DNA of 64,000 bases from Skermanella aerolata KACC 11604 (GTDB taxonomy: Bacteria; Pseudomonadota; Alphaproteobacteria; Azospirillales; Azospirillaceae), in contig NZ_AVFK01000005.1 of assembly GCF_000936425.1 (NCBI RefSeq), positions 1 through 64,000 on the forward strand. The letters are read 5' to 3'. This document shows positions 8,655 to 18,197 of this stretch, one piece after another (the first letter of the stretch is position 1; the number at the start of each line of letters is the position of its first letter). Under the pieces are notes generated by a model. The model was given only the letters and a program-made list of their open reading frames with translations. It ran no database searches and was not told the DNA's origin. The position numbers were made by a program, and so were the translations under genes.

Positions 8655-9137
8655 CTACGCGTCTTTGACGTCCTCCACGATGCCGTTGACCTCCGTGCCC
8701 CAAAGGTCGATGAGTTCGCGCTGCTCCTCGATCCTCTGGGCGATCTTGGATTCCGCGCGCAGGATGATCCAGCCTGCCACCGCCGGGGGAATGCCATAGT
8801 ACAGTGTCCAGCCCAGCCCGGCGGCGCCGTACATGACCAGCCACGCGAAAGGGTCCGTCAGTATCCTGGACAATGCCGCCATGGTATGGCCGGCCTGCCA
8901 TAGACTGACCGCGAAGGCGAACACCCCGGCGAAGTTCAGCCCGCCCACGGTCATCGGCGCCGTCTTGTCCGGATCGCGGTCCACGACATAGGCGACCACC
9001 GTCGGTATCATGCCGACGGCCAACAGGACCGTGGTCGGCAGAAAGATCAGGCCGACCGGCATAAGGATCAGCAGCACTGTCACCATGCCGCTGGACGAGC
9101 TTTTCCGCTTCCTGCCCGGCATTCGCGACCGGCTCAT
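8655..9137 (-). CDS. Hypothetical multi-pass membrane protein next to kinase-like gene
   Basis: A 160-residue protein with about four hydrophobic segments (about 18-35, 38-52, 66-82 and 97-125) and a basic Ser-rich N-terminus (SRSRMPGRKRKSSSSG). The C-terminal tail is charged and may form a short coiled coil (IAQRIEEQRELIDLWGTEV). I do not recognise the family. The start overlaps the end of the kinase-like gene by 4 bases, so the two are translationally coupled. This is the best evidence that they act together at the inner membrane. Confidence 0.75.
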   Translation of the reverse strand: MSRSRMPGRKRKSSSSGMVTVLLILMPVGLIFLPTTVLLAVGMIPTVVAYVVDRDPDKTAPMTVGGLNFAGVFAFAVSLWQAGHTMAALSRILTDPFAWLVMYGAAGLGWTLYYGIPPAVAGWIILRAESKIAQRIEEQRELIDLWGTEVNGIVEDVKDA

Positions 9138-11173
9138 CGCAGCACCAGCCTGTAGAGCACGATCCCGGCGAAGGCCAGCGTCGCAACGATACTCGACACG
9201 ACGGCCGCGATCTGCCGGCCCGACGTTTCGGCAATTTCCTCGCGGTCCGAAATCTCGATCTTCAGCTTGTCGACTTCACGCTTGGCGAGCTGGAACTGCC
9301 GCCGGGCCTTGGTGAACTCGATCTCGTCCTTGCGGATGGCGGCCGGATCGTCGATCAGCTTCAGCAGAACAGCCAAGTTGCCTTCCTGAGCCATCCTCAT
9401 GGCTTCGTTCTGGAGTTTCTCGCGGTGGCTCCGGCTGTGGAAACGCTCGATCGCCGGCCCTATCAGTTCGACCATCCAGGCACACAGGCCGGGCAGGCTG
9501 ACCGGGCCGAAACGTTTCTGGACATCGGCCAGCACGTTCAACAGCGCGGAAATCCGGCGCAGATCCTCGCCGCCAGGCGTCGTCAGAACGATGAGACGCT
9601 CGTCGAGCTTGCGGTAGCGGGCGATCAGGAAGGCGGCAATGTGCCTGTCCATCGGCTCGCGCGGCCGTCCCGGCTGTTCCGCCACCTCTTCCAGCGCCGA
9701 CAGCAGCTCGTTGCCGCTGGTCACCATATGGTTGCGTACCATGGCGCTGTAGCACGGCATCATCGGGTTCAGCTCATAAAGCACCCGCTCGATCCCGTAG
9801 CCCGATCCCAGCCGTTCCAGCTGGGTCCGCAACCCGTCGAAAGCCTGGACCAGCGGCACATGCTCCGCCTTGAACTCGGGCTGCATGTTGACCCAGAAGC
9901 TCGGCAGCTGGGCGGAAATCGCTTCTCCCAGCGCCTGATACCCTTCGTTCCGAACGAAGGCGTCGGCCAGGGCCGCGCCGAAGCCGTCCGCCATGACCGC
10001 CTTCTGCTTGTACCGGATCGGTCCCGAAGGATCGAGCGCCAGACAGACGCGGGCGACCAGACGGTCCTCAAAATTGGCGCCCTTCCCGGAAGCGCCCGCC
10101 GTATCGACGGCGGTCGCCACCGCTTCCGCCCTCGCCTCGTCGCCCAGGCTGCGCCGCAGCCAGCGGTCCAGGTCGCCGCTCTCGATCAGCGGGACCGCGG
10201 CTGCGGTATTGCGGGCGAAGGCCCGCGCCAGTTGCCGAGCATGCCAGTACTGCGCGCCGGCCAGTTCGAAGGGACGGGACGCCCGGCGCGGCACCTGGGG
10301 CTGCCGGGGACTCAGCCGCCGACCGCTCAGCCACAGATCCAGGTCGTTCAGCGTCCAGCGCTGCTTGGGATCGTCGGCCAGCATGCCGCGCAGCGGCTCC
10401 ATCAGCGCCAGCGAGATGCGCGAGGTGCCGACCAGCGCCGGATAGGTGCCCCGCTCGATCTTCGCCTGAAGCATCGCTTCGTCGTCGAGGTGCCGGACGG
10501 GATTGCGCCCCATGAACAGCAGCAGGATCGTGATCCCCAGCGCGTACAGGTCGTCGGCGGTCGTGCCGACGCCACGGCCCGACGGCTGGGCCATCGCCCG
10601 CTCGGTCGTCAGAAGCAGCGGCGACTGGCCGAAGGACGTGACGGCGGACACGCACTCGCCCAGCATGATGCCGCTGGTGCCCTGATCGCGCAGGAAGATG
10701 TTGGTCGGGCGGATATCGCCATGCACGATCCCGCGGCTCGACAACTCCCGCAGGGCGGACGCCAGCGGCTGGATCACCGCGCGGGTGATCTGCTCCTCCG
10801 TCATTTGTTCGCGGGTGTCGCCCAGGCTGTTCATGAACCGGCGGCCGCCGGGGTTCTCCAGGATGAAGACGATCCGCTTCATGCCGTCGACCGGCCAGTC
10901 GACCATGCCCCACTCGATCATGCGCATCAGCGCCACATGCTCGATCCCGCGGATGCCCGACAGCAGGTCCATCCGGGGCGGTACGCCCAAGGTGCCGACG
11001 CGGGCGAAGACTTCCACCTTGCGGTCGCGCAGAGCCTTCACGGCAAACGCCGCTCCGCCCGGACCATCCAGCGACGGCAACGGGGTTCCCGGCAGGATCT
11101 CGTAGCGGCCCGCCAGATTAACCGGCTCGTAACTGCGGCCGGAAGCTGCTGTGGCTTGAGCGGCTGTCGCCAT
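9134..11173 (-). CDS. Membrane-anchored degenerate Ser/Thr kinase-like protein
   Basis: A 679-residue protein with a protein-kinase-like N-terminal domain (about 20-290) and a single C-terminal membrane helix (about 655-675). Kinase landmarks include a possible VAIK-type Lys (FAVKAL, Lys46), the catalytic-loop equivalent HGDIRPTNIFL (151-161) and TTADDLYALGITI (204-216), matching the SDIWSLG helix. The metal-binding DFG motif is replaced by LGEC at about 171-174. This suggests a pseudokinase or an unusual kinase. The middle region (about 300-600) is helical and unknown, and a coiled coil (about 595-650) leads to the membrane anchor. It overlaps the following membrane-protein gene. Confidence 0.75.
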   Translation of the reverse strand: MATAAQATAASGRSYEPVNLAGRYEILPGTPLPSLDGPGGAAFAVKALRDRKVEVFARVGTLGVPPRMDLLSGIRGIEHVALMRMIEWGMVDWPVDGMKRIVFILENPGGRRFMNSLGDTREQMTEEQITRAVIQPLASALRELSSRGIVHGDIRPTNIFLRDQGTSGIMLGECVSAVTSFGQSPLLLTTERAMAQPSGRGVGTTADDLYALGITILLLFMGRNPVRHLDDEAMLQAKIERGTYPALVGTSRISLALMEPLRGMLADDPKQRWTLNDLDLWLSGRRLSPRQPQVPRRASRPFELAGAQYWHARQLARAFARNTAAAVPLIESGDLDRWLRRSLGDEARAEAVATAVDTAGASGKGANFEDRLVARVCLALDPSGPIRYKQKAVMADGFGAALADAFVRNEGYQALGEAISAQLPSFWVNMQPEFKAEHVPLVQAFDGLRTQLERLGSGYGIERVLYELNPMMPCYSAMVRNHMVTSGNELLSALEEVAEQPGRPREPMDRHIAAFLIARYRKLDERLIVLTTPGGEDLRRISALLNVLADVQKRFGPVSLPGLCAWMVELIGPAIERFHSRSHREKLQNEAMRMAQEGNLAVLLKLIDDPAAIRKDEIEFTKARRQFQLAKREVDKLKIEISDREEIAETSGRQIAAVVSSIVATLAFAGIVLYRLVLR

Positions 11174-11510
11174 GGGTACGGCGCTGTCCCCGCGTTATGA
11201 ACCGACGCCGCCACCCTGCCATCCAGACGGATAAGGAACCGTTAAGCCGTCGCCTTGCAACCACCTCCGGGCGCGCCGCCCGGACGGCTCCCGAACTGTG
11301 CAAAGACGCAACAAAAGTCCGTTAATGATGTTTAATGTCACCGTTTTGTCGAAGCGCTTTATCGATGCGGGGAGGCTACCGTGCGGCCTTGCATCCGGCG
11401 ATGCCGATCTGACAGGTTAGGCGATCCTGAACTCCGCATCGAAGCGGCATCGAAGCAGTAGTCCGGCGTTGCGACATGTGCGCGCCCAATATACCGGAGG
11501 CACCAGAATC
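11174..11510. other. Divergent intergenic region
   Basis: About 337 bases between the divergent kinase-like gene and the ABC operon. It must hold both promoters, but I cannot assign defined -35/-10 pairs with confidence. A short AT-richer stretch near 11310-11365 is the most promoter-like part. No gene or repeat is visible. Confidence 0.5.
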
Positions 11511-13094
11511 ATGGTAAAGCGCACAGACCACAAGTTTTCCACCGCCGGCACCAGCCGCCGCCAGTTCCTGGCGGGCACGTCGGCGATGGCTCTCGCCCTG
11601 GCGTTTGCCGGCACGGCATCCTTGTCTTCCGCCTTGCTGTCTTCCGCCTTCGCCCAGGCGCCGGCCCCCAAGCGCGGCGGCTCGCTGAAGGTGGCGGTAC
11701 CGGCGGCCACCACGATCGATCCGGTCAAGCTGAACAGTTCCGGCGGCATCGCCATCGTCCAGCAGGCCGCCGAGTACCTCGTCTACGCCGAGCCCGACCT
11801 GACGCTTCGCCCCGTGCTTGCGACCTCGTGGGAGCCGTCCGAAGGGGGCAAGGTCTGGACCTTCAAGCTCCGCCAGGGGGTCAAGTTCCACGACGGCAGG
11901 CCGATGACGGCCGCCGACGTCGTCGCCAGCTTCCAGCGGCTGGTCGATCCGGCCAACGCGTCGCCCGCCGCCGGCGCCATGCCGTTCCTGAAGAAGGACG
12001 GCATCGCCAAGGTCGACGACCACACCGTCCGCTTCACGCTGGACCGCCCGATCGGCACGTTCCCGTATTTCACGCAGACCTACAACTGCGTCGTCCTGCC
12101 CGCGGACTATGCCGGGAACTTCGCAGAAAAGCCGGTCGGCACCGGTCCGTTCAAGCTGGTCTCCTACCGCCCTCAGGAAGGCGCCACGTTCGAGCGCAAC
12201 CCCGACTATTGGGACCAGCCGAAGCCCTATCTGGACCGGCTGGAGATCCAGACCTTCGAATCGCCCCAGCCGATGGTGCTGGCGCTCCAGTCCGGCGACA
12301 TCCAGGTCGTCCAGCAGCTCAGCTACATCGATGCCCAGGGAATCAGGAACGCTCCCGGTATTTCGCTGATCCAGGCCGACGCCGCCGACCACCGCCAGCT
12401 CTGCATGCGGACGGACATGAAGCCGTTCGACGACAAGCGGGTCCGGCAGGCCGTGGCGCTATGCTTCGACCGGCCGACCATGGTGCGCGGACTGCTGGGC
12501 GGTCTGGCCGATGTGGCGAACGACCATCCGATCGCCCCGATCTACCCCGAGAAGATCGAGATCGTCCAGCGCCAGGGCAATATGCAGAAAGCCCGCGAGC
12601 TTCTGGCGGCGGCCGGCTATCCCCAGGGCTTCACGATCGACCTCTATACCCACCAGTATCTGGAACTGCCGCAGTTCGCGGCGCTGGCCCAGCAGATGCT
12701 TGCCCCCGCCGGGATCAAGGTCAACCTGAAGGTGGAACCGACCAACCTCTACTATAACCACTGGACGGAAGTCGGCTTCGGCCTGACCGACTGGACCAGC
12801 CGCCCGGTGGCGGCCCAGATCCTGGCCCAGAGCTTCCGCAGCACGGCGGAGTGGAACGCCGCCCACTGGAAGAACCCCGAGTTCGACGAGATGCTCGCCA
12901 AATTCGAAGCCGAACCCGATGTCGCGGCCCGCACCAAGATCGGCAACGACATGGCGGCCCTGCTCAACGAAGAAGTCCCCGCGGTCATCGCCTATTTCAA
13001 CAAGAACCTGCGCGCTTCCCGAGCCACGGTGAAGAACCTGACCGGCAGCATGTCCAACTATCTCGACCTCACCCAGGTCTGGGTCGAAGCCTGA
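11511..13094 (+). CDS. Peptide/opine-type ABC transporter substrate-binding protein (SBP_bac_5)
   Basis: A 527-residue periplasmic binding protein of the DppA/OppA class. It begins with a twin-arginine-like signal (TSRRQFLAG, Arg16-Arg17, then a hydrophobic segment ending AFAQA). The mature domain has the usual family features (KRGGSLKVAVPA, LRQGVKFHDGRPMTAADVV and GTGPFKLVSY). I chose the ATG at 11511 because a GGAGG site lies about 10 bases upstream. It opens a five-gene operon with two permeases and a fused ATPase. The ligand is uncertain: peptides, nickel chelates, opines and glutathione are all taken up by this class. Confidence 0.9.
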   Translation: MVKRTDHKFSTAGTSRRQFLAGTSAMALALAFAGTASLSSALLSSAFAQAPAPKRGGSLKVAVPAATTIDPVKLNSSGGIAIVQQAAEYLVYAEPDLTLRPVLATSWEPSEGGKVWTFKLRQGVKFHDGRPMTAADVVASFQRLVDPANASPAAGAMPFLKKDGIAKVDDHTVRFTLDRPIGTFPYFTQTYNCVVLPADYAGNFAEKPVGTGPFKLVSYRPQEGATFERNPDYWDQPKPYLDRLEIQTFESPQPMVLALQSGDIQVVQQLSYIDAQGIRNAPGISLIQADAADHRQLCMRTDMKPFDDKRVRQAVALCFDRPTMVRGLLGGLADVANDHPIAPIYPEKIEIVQRQGNMQKARELLAAAGYPQGFTIDLYTHQYLELPQFAALAQQMLAPAGIKVNLKVEPTNLYYNHWTEVGFGLTDWTSRPVAAQILAQSFRSTAEWNAAHWKNPEFDEMLAKFEAEPDVAARTKIGNDMAALLNEEVPAVIAYFNKNLRASRATVKNLTGSMSNYLDLTQVWVEA

Positions 13095-13095
13095 G

Positions 13096-14052
13096 ATGCT
13101 GCGTTTCGTCGGCCGCCGGGTGCTTCTGCTCGCCTTCACGCTTGCGGTAGCCTCGGTGCTGATCTTCGCGATCACCAACGTCCTGCCGGGGGACGTGGCG
13201 CGGATCATCCTCGGCCCCTTCGCCCCGCAGGATGCCGTGACGCGCCTGAACGCCGAACTGGGTGCCGACAGGCCGGTGGTGGTCCGTTACGCGGAATGGC
13301 TGGCCGGCGTGGCCCAGGGCGACTGGGGACGATCCTATGCCTTCAGCACCGCCGTCTTCCCGCTGGTGCTGGAGCGGCTGGGCCGCTCGCTGCTGCTGGC
13401 CGGCAGCGGTCTGGCCGTGCTCGTCCCGCTCGCCATCGCGTCCGGCGTGGCCGCTGCCCGGCGCGAGGGCGGGCTGTTCGACCGCGTCCTGTCCACCGTC
13501 AGCCTCGCCGTCGGCGCCCTGCCGGAATTCGTCACCGGCGTCTTCCTGATCCTCGTCTTCGGCATCTGGCTCGCCGTGCTGCCGATCCAGGCGCTGCCGC
13601 CCGACGGGGCCGGTCCGCTGACGGTGGCGGCCCACCTCGTCCTGCCCGTCGGCTGCCTCGTGCTCCTGCTGTTCGCCTATCTGTTCCGGATGACGCGGGC
13701 GAGCATGATCGAGGCGCTGGCGGCCGATTATACCCGCACCGCGACGCTGAAGGGGCTGCCGCCCCGGACCGTCGTCTGGCGGCACGTGCTGCGCAATGCC
13801 CTGCTGCCGACCGTGACGGTGATCGGGGCGCAGATCGGCTGGCTGGTCGGCGGACTGGTCGTCGTGGAAACCCTGTTCAAGTACCCCGGCATCGGCAGCC
13901 TTATCCACTTCGCCGCAACCAACAAGGACATCCCCCTGCTGGTCGGCTGCTCGCTCGCCATCACCTTCGTCTTCGCGCTCGGCAACCTTGCCGCCGACGT
14001 GCTCTACGCCGTCCTCAATCCACGGGTACGCCATGGCCGAAACGCTCATTGA
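13096..14052 (+). CDS. ABC transporter permease, DppB type
   Basis: A 318-residue inner-membrane permease with an N-terminal helix (RRVLLLAFTLAVASVLIF), the conserved NVLPGDVA motif after it, and about five further helices. The EAA-type loop that docks the ATPase is visible near residues 205-235 (ADYTRTATLKGLPPRTVVWR). It starts one base after the binding-protein stop and overlaps the next permease by 20 bases, so the operon is tightly coupled. Confidence 0.92.
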   Translation: MLRFVGRRVLLLAFTLAVASVLIFAITNVLPGDVARIILGPFAPQDAVTRLNAELGADRPVVVRYAEWLAGVAQGDWGRSYAFSTAVFPLVLERLGRSLLLAGSGLAVLVPLAIASGVAAARREGGLFDRVLSTVSLAVGALPEFVTGVFLILVFGIWLAVLPIQALPPDGAGPLTVAAHLVLPVGCLVLLLFAYLFRMTRASMIEALAADYTRTATLKGLPPRTVVWRHVLRNALLPTVTVIGAQIGWLVGGLVVVETLFKYPGIGSLIHFAATNKDIPLLVGCSLAITFVFALGNLAADVLYAVLNPRVRHGRNAH

Positions 14053-14887
14053 CGGCCGGCGCGGCCCGCGCAGGCGCCGCTTCGCGCCGGCGCGCGGGAC
14101 GATCCCGCTCGCCATCGGTCTGGCCATGGTGCTGGTCTGGGTCGCGACCGCCATAGGCGCCCCATGGTTGGCCCCCTATCCGCCGGCGGAGATCGACTTC
14201 CTCGCGATCTCCCAGCCGCCCTCGGCCCTGCACTGGTTCGGCACAGACCAGCTTGGCCGGGACATGGCGAGCCGCGTGATGCATGGCGGGACCTATGTCC
14301 TGACGATAGCGCCGGCCGCGACGCTGCTCGGGCTGGTCCTGGGGGCGGCGATCGGGCTGGTCACCGCCTGGTTCGGGTCCTGGGTGGACGAGGTCGTGAT
14401 GCGTGTGCTCGACGCCGTCATGGCCTTTCCCATCGTCATCCTGGCGATGCTGGCCCTGACCTTCCTGGGGGCGGGAACCGGCAACGTGATCCTCGTCATC
14501 GGCCTCGTCTTCGCGCCGCTGATCGCCCGCACGGTCCGGGCCGCAGCATTGGTGGAGGCTCGCAAGGAATACATCCAGGCCGCCCAGCTGCGCGGCGAAG
14601 GGTCCCTTTACATCATGGCGGTCGAACTGCTGCCCAACGTCCGCGGGCCGCTGATCGTCGAGGGCACGGTCCGGCTCGGCTACGCCGTCTTCACCTCGGC
14701 GACGCTGGGCTTCCTGGGCCTCGGCGTCCAGCCCCCGACCCCCGACTGGGGGCTGATGGTCAGCGAGAACCAAGCGCTGCTGACGACAGCCCCCTGGACC
14801 GTCCTGTTTCCCGCACTCGGCATCGCCTGGGTGGTCGTCGCCATCGGGCTGGCCGCCGACGGGCTTAAGGAATATCTGGAGCCGTGA
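14033..14887 (+). CDS. ABC transporter permease, DppC type
   Basis: A 284-residue permease that pairs with the upstream DppB-type protein. It has a basic cytoplasmic N-terminus (RRGPRRRRFAPARG), a first membrane helix, the typical DppC motif HWFGTDQLGRDMASRVMHGG and the ATPase-docking loop (EYIQAAQLRGEGSLYIM). I chose the ATG at 14033, inside the end of the upstream gene; upstream codons are out of context. Its stop overlaps the GTG start of the ATPase gene (GTGA). Confidence 0.92.
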   Translation: MAETLIDGRRGPRRRRFAPARGTIPLAIGLAMVLVWVATAIGAPWLAPYPPAEIDFLAISQPPSALHWFGTDQLGRDMASRVMHGGTYVLTIAPAATLLGLVLGAAIGLVTAWFGSWVDEVVMRVLDAVMAFPIVILAMLALTFLGAGTGNVILVIGLVFAPLIARTVRAAALVEARKEYIQAAQLRGEGSLYIMAVELLPNVRGPLIVEGTVRLGYAVFTSATLGFLGLGVQPPTPDWGLMVSENQALLTTAPWTVLFPALGIAWVVVAIGLAADGLKEYLEP

Positions 14888-16935
14888 CAGCCCCCCTGCT
14901 CGAACTCGACAACGTCACCATCAGCTACCAGCGCCGGCGGGATCTGGTCGACGCCGTCCGCAACGTCTCGCTGGTCGTCCAGCCGGGCGAGGCCTACGGC
15001 CTCGTCGGAGAGTCCGGCTGCGGCAAGTCCACGCTCGCCATGGCCGTCCTGCGCTACCTGCCCCGCAATGGGTTGCTGACATCCGGGCACGTGCTGTTCG
15101 AGGGTCGCGACCTCTTCACCATGACGGCGCCGGAACTGCGGCGCATCCGGGGCGACCGCATCGCGATGGTCTACCAGAACCCCGGAAGCGCCCTTAACCC
15201 GACCATCCGCGTCGGCGCACAGGTGGCGGAGGTCTACCGGCACCATCGCGGCTTAGCCCACCGGGCAGCGACGGAGGCGGCGCTGGACATGCTGCGCAAG
15301 GTCCGCATATCGGAGCCCGACCGCGTCGCGGCGCTCTATCCGTACCAGCTGTCGGGGGGCATGCAGCAGCGGGTCGTGATCGCGATGGCGCTGGCCTCCG
15401 ACCCGGCGCTGCTGGTCCTGGACGAGCCGACGACAGCGCTTGACGCCACCGTCCAGGCCGACATCCTCGACCTGTTCCAGGATCTGCGCGGCGAGCTGAA
15501 GGCCTCCATCCTGTTCATCAGCCACAACCTCGCGGTGGTCCAGCAGGTCTGCGACCGGATCGGCGTGATGTATGCCGGCGAGTTGATCGAGCAGGGAACG
15601 ATCCGCGAAGTCTTCCAGCGCCCGCGCCATCCCTATACCGCGGCCCTGTTCGACTGCATCCCCGACTTCGGCGTCCGGAAGAAGGACCGCCGGCTCGCCG
15701 GCATCGCCGGTGGCGTGCCTGACCTCGCCGACCTGGGTACCGGATGCCTATACGAACCGCGCTGCCTGATCTCCCGCACCGTGTGCCGGGTCGATCACCC
15801 GGAGCTGATGCGGGCGGGTACGCGCCATCTCAGCCGCTGCTTCTTCCATATGGAAACCCCGCTGCCCGGCAGCGCCGCACCGCTTGCCGGCGTCGCCCAG
15901 TCGCCCGAGAACGGCAGAAGCGACCGGCTACCGCTGCTCAGCCTCAACAAGGTCGGCCGGCGCTTCGGCAAGGCGCATATCCTCGACGAGATCGACCTCG
16001 AGATCGCACCCGGCGAAACCTTCGGCCTCGTCGGCGAGTCCGGCAGCGGCAAGTCGACTCTCGCCAAGGTGATCGCCGGTCTCGTCCCGCCCAGCACCGG
16101 CACGGTGGCGCTGAACAACGAGCGTGTCGCCGGAACGGCGTCCCGCCGGACCCGGCGCCAGCGGCGCGATGTCCAGATGGTGTTCCAGACGCCCGATGCG
16201 ACCCTCAACCCGAAGAAGCGGCTCGCCTCGATCCTCGGCCGCGCCGTCAGGGTGCTGGCCGGCCTGACCGGACGCCGCAAGCGCGACCGCTCCTCGGCCC
16301 TGCTCGCCGACGTGCAATTGCCGCCGAAGATGATGACCGCCACGCCCGACCGGCTGTCGGGCGGCCAGCGACAGCGCGTCGCCATCGCCCGCGCCTTCGC
16401 CGGAGACCCGAAGCTGGTGATCCTGGACGAGCCGACTTCCGCCCTGGACGTCTCGGTCCAGGCCTCGATCCTCAACCTGCTGCTCGACCTTCAGCGGGAA
16501 AGCGAGGTGGCTTACCTGTTCATCTCCCACGATCTGGCGGTGGTGCGGTATCTGTCCGACCGAATCGGCGTAATGTATTTGGGCGAAATCGTCGAGATCG
16601 GACCGGCAGAGCGCGTTTTCCGCCCTCCCTTCCATCCCTATACCCAGTCCTTGATCGCGGCCGTTCCCCGTCTGGGCACCGAAAAACCCGCACGTCCCGT
16701 CAGTCTGGACGTTGCGCCATCCGGCCCTGCCGATCGTCCTAGCGGCTGCCCATTCCATACCCGGTGCCCTCGGGCGTATGATCCGTGCCGGACCGAGGCT
16801 CCGCCTTGGCGCGACGCGGGAGAGGGATACATGATCCGCTGCTGGATAGCACTCGATGCGCTGGAGGCGTCGCAGACCGCGGCACTCCGCACGCGCCGCA
16901 AACCCGATCCCGTCCGCGTCGGCCCGCGCCCATGA
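14884..16935 (+). CDS. Fused double ATP-binding subunit (DppD-DppF) of the ABC transporter
   Basis: A 683-residue fusion of two complete ABC ATPase domains that would power the two permeases. Domain 1 has Walker A GESGCGKST (42-50), signature LSGGMQQR (about 156) and Walker B LVLDEPTTALD. Domain 2 has GESGSGKST (about 384-392), LSGGQRQR (about 490) and VILDEPTSALD. Each domain ends with the Cys-containing C-terminal motif of oligopeptide ATPases (GCLYEPRCLISRTVC and GCPFHTRCPRAYDPC), which usually binds an Fe-S cluster. GTG is the start codon and is coupled to the upstream stop. Fusion makes a separate second ATPase gene unnecessary. Confidence 0.93.
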   Translation: MTAPLLELDNVTISYQRRRDLVDAVRNVSLVVQPGEAYGLVGESGCGKSTLAMAVLRYLPRNGLLTSGHVLFEGRDLFTMTAPELRRIRGDRIAMVYQNPGSALNPTIRVGAQVAEVYRHHRGLAHRAATEAALDMLRKVRISEPDRVAALYPYQLSGGMQQRVVIAMALASDPALLVLDEPTTALDATVQADILDLFQDLRGELKASILFISHNLAVVQQVCDRIGVMYAGELIEQGTIREVFQRPRHPYTAALFDCIPDFGVRKKDRRLAGIAGGVPDLADLGTGCLYEPRCLISRTVCRVDHPELMRAGTRHLSRCFFHMETPLPGSAAPLAGVAQSPENGRSDRLPLLSLNKVGRRFGKAHILDEIDLEIAPGETFGLVGESGSGKSTLAKVIAGLVPPSTGTVALNNERVAGTASRRTRRQRRDVQMVFQTPDATLNPKKRLASILGRAVRVLAGLTGRRKRDRSSALLADVQLPPKMMTATPDRLSGGQRQRVAIARAFAGDPKLVILDEPTSALDVSVQASILNLLLDLQRESEVAYLFISHDLAVVRYLSDRIGVMYLGEIVEIGPAERVFRPPFHPYTQSLIAAVPRLGTEKPARPVSLDVAPSGPADRPSGCPFHTRCPRAYDPCRTEAPPWRDAGEGYMIRCWIALDALEASQTAALRTRRKPDPVRVGPRP

Positions 16936-17765
16936 CGATGGCGCCGGCTTCAGGGTTCCGCCGGCGAGCATCGCTGCCGATGTACGATTTCCCGGAGCTT
17001 CGCCCGGCTCATACGGCACTCTGGAGCGCCATCGCGGAGAACCTGGCCCGGGCCGGCCTGGACGGCGTTCCCGATATCCTGACTTTCGACGGCGAGCCGG
17101 CCGACCTCTGGCAGGCTCCCGACCTGCTGCTGAGCCAGACCTGTGGCCTGCCGCTGGTGACGTCGCTCGGCAACACGGTCAAGGTCGTGGCGACCCCGCG
17201 CTACAGCGCGCCCGGATGCAGCGGCAGCCGTCATCGGGGCTTCATCGTGGTGTCGGCCGCCAGCACCGTCCAGCGCCTGGTCGAACTCCGCAACAGCCGG
17301 TGCATGATCAACGGCTGGGATAGCAACACCGGCATGAACATGCTGCGCGCCGCCGTCGCCCCGCTGTCGCGCGACGGGCGCTTCTTCGGCTCCGTCACCG
17401 TCAGCGGCAGCCATCTCGCCAGCCTCCAGGCCGTAGCATCCGGTACGGCAGACATAGCCGCCATCGACTGCATCACTTACGCGCATCTCAGCCGCCACCG
17501 CCCCGAACTGGCCGGCAGCACCCGCGTGCTGGCCGTCACGGCGGCGACCCCATGCCTGCCGCTTGTCACCGCCGCCTCGACCGACGACGACACGCTGGCG
17601 GCCTTGCGCACCGCACTTCAGGCGGTCGCCACGGCGCCGGAACTGGCGGAAGCTCGTGCCGATTTGCTGCTGGAAGGGTTCGAGACGCTGCCCGACCGCG
17701 CTTACCGAGTGATTTCAGGACTTGCCAATCAAGCAGTCGCTGCGGGGTATCCGGCGCTGGCATGA
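16932..17765 (+). CDS. PhnD-like substrate-binding domain protein without signal peptide
   Basis: A 277-residue protein whose ATG overlaps the ATPase stop (ATGA). It resembles PhnD/SsuA-type phosphate/phosphonate binding folds: SLPMYDFPELRPAH start, LLLSQTCGLPLV, the GWDSNTGMNML loop and SGTADIAAIDCITYAHL, where a ligand-switch motif is expected. It has no clear export signal, which is odd for a binding protein, so it may be a cytoplasmic ligand-binding or sensing protein. Its ligand may be related to that of the operon. No phosphonate permease or ATPase genes are nearby, so phosphonate uptake is not supported. Confidence 0.7.
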   Translation: MTMAPASGFRRRASLPMYDFPELRPAHTALWSAIAENLARAGLDGVPDILTFDGEPADLWQAPDLLLSQTCGLPLVTSLGNTVKVVATPRYSAPGCSGSRHRGFIVVSAASTVQRLVELRNSRCMINGWDSNTGMNMLRAAVAPLSRDGRFFGSVTVSGSHLASLQAVASGTADIAAIDCITYAHLSRHRPELAGSTRVLAVTAATPCLPLVTAASTDDDTLAALRTALQAVATAPELAEARADLLLEGFETLPDRAYRVISGLANQAVAAGYPALA

Positions 17766-18197
17766 GTGCCGGCGAGGGAATCCCAGGGGGAGCCGCGAAA
17801 GCCGGATTCCGGCCGAAGAAGTTGACTTAGTGTGGTTCCTGTTAGGTGGATCACAGACATCAGGTCGTGAAAAAGCTTGTATCGAGCCAAGCACGGAGAT
17901 TTCAGGCTTACGCATCCGAAAGCCTAGGCGACATACCGAAGTTTTTGATGCTTTAATAAACTAACATCGAACAATGAGTGCACACAGAACTTAAGGTTGA
18001 TTACAAAACAAGGAACATTCCAAATATTCACCATCGAGAAAGTTATAGTTATAGAGTCATGCAAGACTATCGAAGAGTGACATACTTGATCCGATCATTA
18101 TCAATTTTTGGCTATTTGCCTCGACTAATTTTCCAAGGAACATTCGAGTGCGTTGGGGAATCAAATAGAGATGCAGCTTGGTGAGAAGGCCATCGAT
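17766..18197. other. AT-rich gene-poor interval before small membrane protein
   Basis: From about 17830 the base composition drops well below the rest of the window and codon patterns become random. Short frames exist (for example 17978-18184) but none has a convincing start or motif. Together with the next gene it forms a roughly 800-base AT-rich islet beside tRNA-Gln, as expected of recently acquired DNA. No integrase or attachment repeat is visible. Confidence 0.5.

Noticed and set aside
9425-11200. Long plus-strand frame opposite the kinase-like gene
   Set aside because: It is an antisense shadow produced by high GC third positions. It has no domain, and the opposite strand has clear kinase motifs.
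16932-17765. Phosphonate transporter component
   Set aside because: Only the PhnD-like fold is present; there is no phnC or phnE, and the gene is coupled to a peptide-type operon.
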